Shown piece by piece: positions 54,751 to 64,000 of a DNA stretch of 64,000 nt. This DNA is from Saturnia japonica (taxonomy: Eukaryota > Arthropoda > Insecta > Lepidoptera > Saturniidae): assembly GCA_033032175.1 (NCBI GenBank), contig CM065310.1, positions 1,922,001 through 1,986,000 on the forward strand. The letters run 5' to 3'. Every line of letters begins with the position of its first letter. The first letter of the stretch is position 1. The position numbers and the translations under genes are program-made. Below the pieces are notes generated by a model that was given only the letters and a program-made list of their open reading frames with translations, was not told the origin of the DNA and searched no databases.

Positions 54751-55326
54751 CTTTTGTGGGTTCTGTACCTCAAAAGGAAATAAGGAACTCTTAAAGGATT
54801 ACGTCGTTGTCTGTCGGCCTGTCTGCCAAGACTCTTTTTCTCAGGAGTACGTGAAAGTGTCAAGTTAAAATAATATAAAATACTCAGGTCTGCAATCCCT
54901 TGGAGCTCTGAAAAAATTAAACTTCTAAGCCAACGAAATCAAAAGATACGGCTGTTTATGTCGCAAATTTTAACAATTGCAAAGGGAATAAAAACTTGTA
55001 GGGTACTTCCAAATGACATAGAATCGTGAAATTTGGCAAGAAACAATGTCTTAAAGCACAAGCAGAGGGAAAAAGTCGTAAATTTATAATTACATTACAA
55101 AATTTTTTTTTGCAATTACAAGCTTATTTGCAGCTAGTAAACTGACCGCGGCATATGTCGATGTATTGGGACAACAGTTTTCCAACAGCAAATTTAAGTT
55201 TGTCTCTCAATATTAAATCTCTATTCGTTAAAACTGTTTGGTGCTTTCTACAATAATGTTACCTAATTATTACAAATACGAAACCAGCCGTGCGCTTGTC
55301 CGACTCGCACTTGGCCGGTTTTTTGT
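54751..55326 (+). repeat. Lepidoptera-type long repeat ending cttggccggttttt
   Basis: It has the ordered phrases 'tgggttctgtacctcaaaag', 'gttgtctgtcggcctgtctg', 'cttttttctcagga'-like sequence, 'cttctaagccaacgaaatca', 'gatacggctgtttatgtcgc', 'agggtacttccaaatgacat', and the end 'cttgtccgactcgcacttgg' plus 'ccggtttttt'. I know this from memory as a very common moth repeat of unsettled class. The 5' limit is approximate. Confidence 0.7.
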
Positions 55327-55355
55327 TAAATTGTCACCGAAGAAGCATTCGCCAG

Positions 55356-57409
55356 TAGTGATGGACATTAAAAGAAAACATCGATGTTTTTTTCGATTGA
55401 ATGCATCGGATTGTTGCATCGATGTAATATCGATGTTTCAAAAAATACATCGATTTTTTCTATACATCGATTGTTTTTATATAAGTTAAATATATATGTG
55501 GTTTAGAAATAAAAAGCAAGCATCTATTAAAATAACTTTATTACCTTTACATTTATTTTTAATATATATCCCAATATTTTTATCTATACTTTGTAAAAAC
55601 AAAATTTTACCCAATCTTTTACCCTTTAATCTATTCCTTTGTTGAGTCATTACCTGCGCCGCTTGCGAAAACAGAGTCTCTGATGGCACTGGTGTGCCCA
55701 CCATTGCTAGATATTTAAAGGCAATTTTATGCAATATTGGAAACTGTATTTTGTAATCTTTCCAAATTTCTAGAGGATTGTCGTTAAGTCTTCTAACAGG
55801 ACTTGTCAGATAAACTGAAAGTTCACCCGACAAGCTATCTTCAGATTTATTACTCTTCCAATTGCGATGTATCAGTTTGTAATGATCACTCCATAATGAA
55901 AATGTCTCTTCACTTTTATCAGACTTATCCGAGTCTAACTCGATTTCTTTAATTTGACGCAAATGAATCTTCATTCAATTTTCGATACAGCATTGCTACA
56001 AGCCATTGCATCGTTAAAGTGATTTTTTTTGAAACGTGGGTCTAAAATGTTTGCCATAGCAAGAGGAGTTACATGTTCAATGGAACCACTTCTTATCGTA
56101 ATTTCTTGCAGAGCCATTTTTTGCACTTCTCAGGTAATTTTGGAAAATATGCAGCGGACCAAAGGTATAATTTTGCTGGTTGTGCAATATTTATCTGCAG
56201 AAATTTCTTTTGTGGCTACCTCCAAAGGCCGCAATATCAGGAGGACGGATGAGGCAATGGATATTTCTGAACTGCTGAGCATTGGGGGTGCGGTGGCGTG
56301 TCGAAAAAGAATATAATTTATGACACTCCGCAGTTCTAAAAATTTTTGTACCATGTAGTAATTACTATTCCAGCGCGTCGGTACGCTTTGTATAAGCTTA
56401 GTCTCAGTAGAAGTAGCTTAGCGCAATTCGTCACTAGCAACGCAACTTTGTTTGAACCAGGTCACAATTGCTTTAATTTTAGTAACAATTTTTTGCCACT
56501 CAGTACATGCCATTGTGCCCTCAGCCACCAAATTTAACGTATGAGCCAAACATGGAATGTGTTTCTTCTTACCAAACGTCAATTCTACAGCTTTCACCAT
56601 ATTGCCAGCATTATCGGTTACAACAGCCGTCACATTATCCTGTTTAATACCCCATTCTGCACAAGTTTTTAAAAGCATTTTAGAAATATATTGTGACGTG
56701 TGTCTTTCGTCGAGTTCGTACACGCCGAGAGTAACTGAAATGAGTTCAATTTCTATTCCAAAATGAACAGTTACGCCTATAAAACTTTTCATATTTAATG
56801 TATCAGACCAAATATCTGTCGTCAAGGTTAAATCTTCTATCGAAGACAACTTATTTTTAAAAGTTTCTGAAACAACCTCATATTTATTATCCAACCATCG
56901 CCTTAGACTTGTTCTACTTGGTATTTTATATTGAGGAACAACTGCTTTCATAAGATTTTTGAAACCTTTATTCTCGACTATTGAGAAAGGCTGGTGGTCT
57001 TTACACATCATATATAACAAACAATTGTTGTTTTCTTATTTTCATGCCAGATTCTGAATAACAGGAGATTTCTTGAAAACAGGTCTTGATAGATTTTTGC
57101 ATTTATATTTTTTATGGGTTGGTTGCACTGACCTCTATAATATTGGCTGCCTTTTCAACCAGTGATACCACTTTTTGACGAAACACCTTACGAGTGCTAA
57201 ATAATGTAATTGAAAAATACAAAAAAATAGTTATTAACCGTAGAGAGAGAGAGGGGGGTAGGTTTGATTGTTTGCCTTTTCGATACATCGAAAAAAAAAC
57301 ATCGATGTATACTCGATGTTTAATACTTAGCAATACATCAGTTTGATTCGATGCATTGTACCTATACATCGAGTATTTTTAAAACATCGATGTATATCGT
57401 CCACTCCTA
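55356..57409 (-). mobile_element. hAT transposon, complete ends, broken transposase
   Basis: Terminal inverted repeats TAGTGATGGAC (left) and TAGGAGTGGAC (inverted right) are flanked by the 8-bp duplication ttcgccag (55348-55355) and ttcgctag (57410-57417), with one mismatch. Both ends carry many 'atcgatgt' / 'acatcgat' words (55380-55480 and 57280-57400), typical subterminal binding repeats. The transposase reads on the minus strand. Confidence 0.9.
55486..57020 (-). pseudogene. hAT transposase, at least three frame pieces
   Basis: Piece 1 (57020-56418) carries the RNase-H-like core: LTTDIWSD, VTVHFG, VVTDNAGNMVKAV and IPCLAHTLNLV, including the two expected catalytic Asp positions. Piece 2 (about 56354-56130) is a helical insertion-like segment (APPMLSSSEI). 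Piece 3 (55974-55486) is the C-terminal dimerisation region with LSVYLTSPVRR, LHKIAFKYLAMVGTPVPSET and LFSQAAQVMTQQRNRL, containing the conserved Glu of the P-S-E-x-L-F-S motif. Stops and shifts separate the pieces. The N-terminal BED zinc finger is not readable upstream of 57020. It is therefore inactive. Confidence 0.88.
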
Positions 57410-57417
57410 TTCGCTAG

Positions 57418-58332
57418 TGTCAAAATTATAATTCCATTCCATGTCGCACCACTATCTCACATAATTTTGACGTATGTAGGTAGTTCATAATAATATGCTC
57501 TAATCTGAATGGATCTGTTGGAAAAAAAATTTAATAATCGTTCGTAAAACTAATCGTACGTAAGTATTCCAAGAATGTTTAACAATACTGACTTTTATTT
57601 GTTATGACCATATTTATTTATATTATCAATAAATATATACCCCAAAATACTATCATGACTTATTTAGTTTGTAGCGGAATTATAATATCTTCTACAAAAT
57701 CAAAGAAGTTTAAATAAACACGGTTAAAGGTTACATGAACAATTTTTTTTTTCTAATTTACGCTGATTGCTATCGCTTACGTTTGTTTCTATCTCAATCG
57801 AATTTATGTATCTTATTATTTTTTAGTAAATAACTACTTTAGTACTATATATTATATGGGTATATATTTTTAAATCTATTATATGTATTCTGTGATACAT
57901 AAGTAAATATTCGTGATCTAATGAAAAATACAAGAACCACCTCCAGGGGTCAATCTGAAAATAAAACAATTTCATCTCGCCTGCACATACTGATAATGTG
58001 AGATATGGAGACATCGTCGGCACTCCCACGGGAAATTATTTTTCTGTCTGTCCCTCATATGTAGTTATTACGTCGTGAAGATATGTCGTGAAACACCAAA
58101 GGAGAATGACTGACCTTTGAATATAAATAAGATTGGATAAATAAGTTTCTTTCAGCTTTGCTCACGTTGGAACAAGACATTTATTTTCAGATATTTATTC
58201 ATAATGGTTACGTACTATGGCTTAAGTACATTGAAGTCAGAATCTAGTGACTGTCAAGTGATCGCTCGGTAGTCATCGTTCGTATCACAAGCAAATAATA
58301 CTGTGAAAACCCCTCAGCAGTTAAATAATTTT
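57418..58332. other. No gene recognised
   Basis: AT-rich. The 68-codon minus frame at 57823-58029 is unsupported. Confidence 0.5.
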
Positions 58333-58575
58333 GAAATATTGTCATTATTTTCGAAAAAAGAAAACGCGAAGTATTGAATTTACGGACATGCCAAGAATGA
58401 TAAAAGAGATCCAATCAGAGAGTATTTAATAACCCCAGCACGCCGTTTCATACAACATTGCTGGAGCGTTGTAATGTTCCAAATTCAAAAAACGCTCCTG
58501 TAATGGATTTGATTGTCTTTGTCCGTAAATTCGATACTTCGTGTGTTCGTTTTTCGAAATTAATGACAATATTTC
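58333..58575. repeat. Imperfect foldback, 55-bp arms
   Basis: Arms 58333-58387 and 58521-58575 are complementary at about 50 of 55 positions without gaps, around a 133-base loop. The arm begins 'gaaatattgtcatta' and ends 'gaatttacggac'. No homologue in the window and no clear target duplication. Confidence 0.85.
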
Positions 58576-58934
58576 CATGCATGTTTGAGAAAAGCACTAT
58601 ATATGCCTCGGCGGAAATGGCAATTGCCTGTCTCGTATTAGTGAAGTCCTCGTCTACGGCTCGGCCTTCAAGCTCATACTCGACCTGTAATTGCCTAATT
58701 CACTGCCTTTAAAATAATGTACTAATACTGTATACAATTCCCGAATCCAAAACACTAGGTAACGATGTAGACAACAATGATGTGGTATTCACCATTTCTG
58801 TGACAAACGAGATTCATACAACCACGCTTGTAATTTGTTTCTAGTTTTTTAGTATAGGTTTTTTATTTGTAGTACTACAAAGCGATGAGACTGTACCTAA
58901 TGGTTCACAGTTTAGTCAAACGATTTTTAGTAAA
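58576..58934. other. No gene recognised
   Basis: An 84-codon plus frame (58458-58712) overlaps the right foldback arm and has no recognisable domain. Confidence 0.45.
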
Positions 58935-59155
58935 AATGAAAACCAATTTCAATGATTTTGAGTAGTATCTTGGTGTATCTTCGAAATCTAATATCCAATG
59001 AGCATGAAACTAATATAGAACCACCTTTAGGTATCCTTTTTCAAAAAAAGGATCATCTAAATCGGTTCATAAAAATAGAAGTTATGACTAAACATCCTTA
59101 AAAAAATAGATAGGTTCGAATTGGGTACCTCTTCCTTTTTTTTAAGTCACTTAAA
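58935..59155 (+). mobile_element. MITE-like repeat M1
   Basis: 'aaccaatttcaatgattttg', 'cttggtgtatcttcgaaatc', 'ggatcatctaaatcggttca', 'agaagttatgactaaacatc', ending 'ttaagtcactt'. It is complete in order, with decayed inverted ends. Confidence 0.65.
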
Positions 59156-59344
59156 ACAACTTCATCGCCAGTCGCTGTTGTTATGCCGACCAGCAAGCTC
59201 TCAGCTGCTGGATATGCATAGGCTGATCAGCAAACGCCAAACCAAGAGAGAGTTATTGAGACCGTGACGTGCTTGGTGTTCGCAACCTATCGAAGAGAGA
59301 CGATATACGGATTTAACTGTATACTTCAAGGTGTTTGTAGGAGA

Positions 59345-59465
59345 CAGTATATAAAATAATAGCACAAAAAGCCATCATCAGCAGATAGCTTCTGTCAATT
59401 GTTGGATAACGGTTTCCTCCAAGGATTGCCACTGGGTCCGATCTTCGCTCCTTTGTGTGTCTAGT
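59345..59465 (-). pseudogene. RTE-type LINE 3' end relic
   Basis: The minus strand decodes to a short DRTQWQSLEE-like stretch followed by 'aattgacagaagctatctgc' and 'tgatgatggc', resembling the end of RTE-type ORFs and their GAT-rich tail. Confidence 0.55.
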
Positions 59466-59494
59466 TAATTTATTATACAACTATAAAATATCAT

Positions 59495-59705
59495 CTAATG
59501 GTAAGGGGCTACCGTAAAGCTGTAGAGCCTTGTAACACCATAGATATCACTAGCGCGTTGCCTACTTTGAACCCCCTTTCCCCAAATAGCTTTGGAAATA
59601 TTCAGCACGGATTTTAGCTGCGATCTTAAATAGGGTATTTTACCAGTCGGACTGAACTAATAAGAGAGAAATCTCCAAAGGAAATCCCTACCACAGCTGT
59701 CACCT
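59495..59705 (-). repeat. Dispersed repeat R, minus strand
   Basis: The reversed phrases 'ctctcttattagttcagtcc', 'aaaataccctatttaagatc', 'gcagctaaaatccgtg' and 'caaagtaggcaacgcgctag' follow the R order up to 'tttacggtagcc'. Confidence 0.65.
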
Positions 59706-59759
59706 GATCCATGCTCAGATTGTCGCTCTATCTTCCAGAATATTCTACACTATTCTTCA

Positions 59760-59995
59760 CTAATACTTTACTCTGTCTGTTTTCTTTACTTTGTTTATTC
59801 TTTATTAGAACTTGTCTATTTGACGAAGACAAAATCTTTTCTAAAATCTATCTGAGACATGGACCTATTCGACCCCATGCAACACTTTATTTATTGTGTC
59901 AATTTGTTTGTTTTGTTTTATATTTAATAATGTATGTGTGTTGTGTGGTGTTATTGTCAATAAATGCCTTTTCTTTCTTTATTTCTATTTCGTCA
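59760..59995 (+). mobile_element. LINE 3' UTR with TTTC-rich tail
   Basis: 'gtttgttttgttttatattt', 'atgtgtgttgtgtggtgtta', 'tgtcaataaatgccttttct' then 'ttctttatttct'. It is the same type of end as 15780-15890. The 115-codon frame across it (59711-60058) is a chance frame. Confidence 0.55.
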
Positions 59996-60599
59996 GTTAT
60001 CGGTTCTTCAGTATATGTAGCTAATCCACTTCAGAGAACGGGTATATCAGAAAACTAAAAACAAAATTAATATGCGATCAAACCAATATTTTCAAACACG
60101 TACGTGTATTTTAAGTTAGGTATTCACGTAAGCAGATAAAAATGATAACGAAGGTAGGAACGTTTTGACGATCGTAATATTTGTCGATTGGTCGAGCCGG
60201 CAATAAAACTAACTTGTAAAAATGAGCTCACTAGTTTACGAGTCTGAACTGTTGGCTCGATAAAATTTTATCTTCAATCCGCCGCTTTAAGGTCGCTGCC
60301 AGGGAAGGGCACCGTCGAGAGCGTGCAGCTTTTTATGATTGTACGTGAGTGAAATTATATTCGGTTCAGTTGATGCGAACTGATAAACAACGAATGTAAA
60401 TTTGCAACAATTCAGAGAGTATGTTTTTTTTTGGAAAAATTCTCCTGCATCATATTTTATAAGTAAATATAATTTATAATGAATACTTGATTATGAAATA
60501 CTTAAAAAAGTTTTATGTTTCGAATATCTAAAACTATCATAAGATCCATCCTTTACGTACGGTTTGTGGGGCCTGGACATTAAAAAAATAAAGAGTTAG
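59996..60599. other. No gene; GC-richer patch
   Basis: 60270-60345 ('aatccgccgctttaaggtcg', 'ggcaccgtcgagagcgtgca') is unmatched and non-coding. Confidence 0.4.
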
Positions 60600-60960
60600 T
60601 TCTTGAAAGGAAATTGATGCTAAAGTTCCTGAGATATGTTAAGAGAGACAAGAAAGAATGCTACAATTGAGGAGTTGGTGACTGAGTCCAACGTCATTAG
60701 TGAAACAAAATCTCATAGACTTTGCTGGCTCGACCACATGCAGAGAATGGGGAAGATTGGTCAGTCATAAGAGCATACTTTAATACTTAGACGACTAACT
60801 GGTCCTCGTCCGTGGCCCAGGTATAGTTGGCGTGAGGCTATAGGGGCGTATCTGTGTCAGCGTCAAGTTGATAATTGGCGAGAAACTATGCAGGATCGGG
60901 ACAAGAGGCGTGCTCGCGTTTCAGAAGCCAAGTACCTTATTGGATCACCGAGCTACAATA
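60600..60960 (+). pseudogene. LINE RT C-terminus remnant (second RTE-like family)
   Basis: It reads ATIEELVTESNVISETKSHR then LCWLDHMQRM in one frame. After a shift it reads LTGPRPWPRYSWREAIGA and QVDNWRETMQDRDKRRARVS. The 'R-Y-SWREA' and 'DNWRE-x-x-QDR-x-x-RA' patterns are the C-terminal tail of RTE-like RTs. At least one stop and one frameshift are present, and no microsatellite tail is seen. Confidence 0.72.
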
Positions 60961-63378
60961 GTTACTTTTTGAAGGCGAAAACAGTAAAGTTACAAATATT
61001 ATGCAATGGTCACCAGATTCAAAACTACTCGTATATGCAATAATGTTTACAATGCATCTAGTTGCGCATAAAAGGAAACTGTAATTGCATAATACGAAAG
61101 ATCGTGTCAATACCTCATTAGAGGAAGGAAAATTTGAAATTGTTCGCTGTAAGTCAGTCACGTATGAATTTTATTGGCATAACTTAGTCTTTTATTACTT
61201 TGTTTCCCTATTGCTTTAGACTCGCATCATTCAGAGCCTTGGACATTTTAAGATAGTTTCGTAAACTATAAGTTTACTTCGAGCACGTAACGTAGTCGTT
61301 ATTAAAACTAAACACTTTTATGTTTTACGCTTTGTAACTTTTAAACTATTCCAATGAATTACTTTCGTAGGGTTGTTAGTTTGGGTTATACGATGTAGAA
61401 GTTGATGTGATAACTTTGTTCTAAACTTTTTAAAGTAAGAAACTCGGGTACCTACTCTTAAAGTAAATTAAAAAAAAAGTTAAAAAAGTAAAACCCGCTA
61501 CGGAAAAATGACGCTGTAAAAAGTAAGAAACGAGAGAATTATTTGTCATATATTATGAAGAAAATTTATATATTTAAATTTAACATATGCTTACAGAGAT
61601 GTTCAGAGGATAGCCGTGGTTAGTGATAACGCGTGGCTTAGAAGAAAAACGCATACATATGATGAACATACATACATAAATAAAAAGCGATTAAAATCAT
61701 AACCATCCTTTTGGCCTCGCCATGGTCGGGTAAATACTTCCCGTATTCAGTGATAGTCAATCATCCAAACATACAGTCGCCTGTGGAAACTTGTTTTTTT
61801 TTTATCTCCTTCTTTTATCTAAGTGATATAGTCTCGTTATTTTACTATTTTCATTTAGTTGCGGCTTGCGGTAGGAATTGTCTTGTAAAAAATTTATGTA
61901 AGGAAAAATCATTATGCCTTTTCCTTGCTACTTTCTATCTCTCTCTCTCTTTGTATGTTTCTATAATATACGAGTATGTATGTGCATTCGAGTATCGATC
62001 TTCGAGAAGACAAACATCATGTGCGGCTGGTTGTATAACTATTCCTCTGTATGTTGCCAAATTGCAAAACATTGAACATCGGGTGGGGCCCTTCAGGGTG
62101 GTCTCGCGAAATAGACCTATGTTCAGTAATTTCATGGGTTATCAGTTATTTTGTATGTTACCTACATAAATATAAAACTTACATCAATGTGTTCTTCATG
62201 AATTGGACTAACTGATATATATATTAAATAATATTATACATATATACTTTTTTTTTTAGTAACTTCGTTACTGTTCCCCGAACGAACTAGTGCCTAAGCG
62301 TGCCACTAAAGCAAGTGTTATGATGTACTATCACCAAGTAAATACCAGTGCAAACACAAAATGTGTCGCGTACAGCATATTTGTAAAGCAGAATTATTTC
62401 GAAAGCAAAACACGATTTACAAAGATTTCACCTAATACGCGCGTACCTATAAAAGAGTCGTGTAGTTTGTACGAAACAGTTGTAAGGAACGTTCGAGTAA
62501 TGTTACGTATTCATCACAGGATCAAAACGGATTGAGAATAAATAAATATTAACACAATGTATTACACTACAAGAAAATATATTTAGAACTCAAACTGTAA
62601 TACGATTTCGAAAGGTTTCGAAAGAAACGCGAGGCGCGCGGATAGAGGTAAAGTAGGCATTCCCCTTTACATCATTTTAATAAAGGATTTACGGCTGATT
62701 TACACTTTGCTAAGTAACTATTACAGGTGATAAGTGTATGTGTGAAGTTAATACAAGAATATAGCCAAGATTTTGTTAAAGGATGGAGGGGGACAGACAG
62801 GCAAGGGAAAACTAAACACATTTATCGGTTGTAAATAATGTATATTTAGCTAAATAGGGAGATAATAGGGTTCTTTCAGTTTCGTAAATATTATTCTTTT
62901 GTAAGATTCGAATCCATTTTTCCATCCAAGTCTTCATTATATGTATATTGTACAGTGTACACCGAACAGATGTTGTAATTTTCCTTTGTATTCATTATTC
63001 CAGTCAAAATTAAGTGTCCGGCACAAAGCGTTCCTCGGAATTACGCCGGGTCAAGCCCATAACTAATCCTACGAAACTCGCTGCTCTTGAACAAAGAGCT
63101 CGGATCACCTCGGGTCTGTGTTGACAAAGCTGTACTATTCATTATAAAAATGGTATAATGAAATTATAATCCATAATGTTACAATGATGTTTTTTAATGT
63201 AGCTATGGCATTGGCGCTCTTTACATGGCATCGTGAATGAGCGGCAGTTGCCCTCATTTTAATTATCGAGAACCTGTTGATAACAATATTTGTGCCGTTT
63301 TCAAATTTCTTTTAGTGTGAGTATAACGCGTCTATTTATAAAACGTCATTGCTATATTATTATGTACACATACATACA
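60961..63378. other. No gene recognised
   Basis: A 152-codon plus frame (61711-62169) and an 81-codon frame (62290-62535) lack domains and have low-complexity or hydrophobic composition. 62595-62665 is a short GC-richer patch. Otherwise AT-rich and unmatched. Confidence 0.45.
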
Positions 63379-63736
63379 TCTATATATTAATACGTGAAGC
63401 AAAAGATTTTTACCTCTTTTTAAGCGTATTGCGTGCACGGAAGACTGTGAGATTTGGCATGGTTAAAGTTTATATGGAGAATGAGTGCAGAAAGCTAAAA
63501 TTTATCTATAATATCTTTTACTAATATATTAAATAAAATAAATTAATACTGCGAATCCTAACCTGACTAGTGCCATTGAACTTAGACCCCCTAAAATATT
63601 GACATTGTCACTCAACAAAATGACAGCAAGTGATGTAGATAATACTCATTGTTTATGAATACTGTAAATGTCAAACAGAAAATAGTCTATGATCAAAAAG
63701 TCGCTTGTCGAATTTCGACCTTAGGGCAATCGCTAG
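63379..63736 (+). mobile_element. Lep1-type Helitron, complete
   Basis: It starts 'tctatatattaatacgtgaa' and ends 'cgaccttagggcaatcgctag' followed by T, with the hairpin 'gtcgaatttcgac' before the end. It is 358 bp and non-coding. Confidence 0.87.
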
Positions 63737-64000
63737 TACACATTATAATACTCAACGTCTCTCTGTCGTTCGTTTAAGTATTTCACGCGAAAAACACTTA
63801 ACAGGGTTAAAACACTTAAAGAGTTTACACTGTATATAAAATTAATATATCACATAATTGTAGATGTTAAAAGTTGACCGTTACGGGTCGCCGGCAGATG
63901 CGAGTGAGAGACATCTTAGTAAATAGTAAAAAAAAACTTTTATGTGTGACTGAATATATATACCCAGTACCAGTTTACTTAAAGCTCAAAAGTTAGTATT

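Noticed and set aside
59711..60058. 115-codon hydrophobic frame that could look like a membrane protein
   Set aside because: It runs across a T-rich LINE 3' UTR with a TTTC tail, which creates Phe/Leu codons by chance.
61711..62169. 152-codon plus frame
   Set aside because: Low-complexity hydrophobic composition, no domain, no good start context and no repeat or homology clue.

Overview
The window looks like nuclear DNA from a lepidopteran insect. I infer this from its repeat content: Helitron-type elements ending in CTAGT, including one that matches my memory of the Lep1-type element of moths and butterflies. There are also tRNA-derived SINEs, RTE-type LINE ends with (GAT)n or (TTTC)n tails, and the long moth repeat that ends in 'cttggccggtttttt'. 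The background is AT-rich. I see no operons, bacterial genes, rRNA or genuine tRNA genes.

Only one convincing host gene is visible: a 240-residue secreted protein on the minus strand at 48962-49684, with four cysteines confined to its last 47 residues. Almost everything else is mobile DNA at different stages of decay, often nested, separated by stretches in which I see no gene.

Layout. 1-3936: Helitron pieces, one split by a 434-bp solo LTR with 5-bp target duplications, plus old LINE remnants. 3937-10058: an LTR of a small LTR element, split by a complete 5.9-kb Jockey-type LINE with an 11-bp target duplication, an internal promoter-like start, an intact ORF1, an ORF2 broken by one frameshift, and a 30-base poly(A). 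10275-11300: a decayed hAT element. 14415-15178: a Helitron split by an RTE LINE end. 15380-33136: scattered Helitrons, SINEs and LINE ends, including a second Jockey copy (23299-24452). 33663-35116: a tandem array of eight 163-bp units grown from a dispersed repeat. 35745-36045: an RTE remnant whose 5' part is inverted. 40101-40412: two adjacent foldback elements. 41663-42761: a Helitron holding an internally deleted mariner. 45344-46281: a complete 938-bp miniature LTR element. 48962-49684: the host gene. 52699-53640: two Helitrons. 55356-57409: a complete but broken hAT element. 58333-58575: a 55-bp-arm foldback. 58935-64000: MITE, LINE and Helitron remnants.

The mobile elements relate to each other as a chronology. 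Insertions inside other insertions (LINE in LTR, RTE in Helitron, mariner in Helitron, LTR in Helitron, Jockey end in another LINE end) give their relative ages. I found no clear new biological system. The most unusual structures are the 163-bp array with a possible four-unit higher-order period, the miniature LTR element with an internal minisatellite, the adjacent foldbacks, and the Helitron copy carrying its own 3' end inverted at its front. All calls come from reading the sequence; no database search was run.
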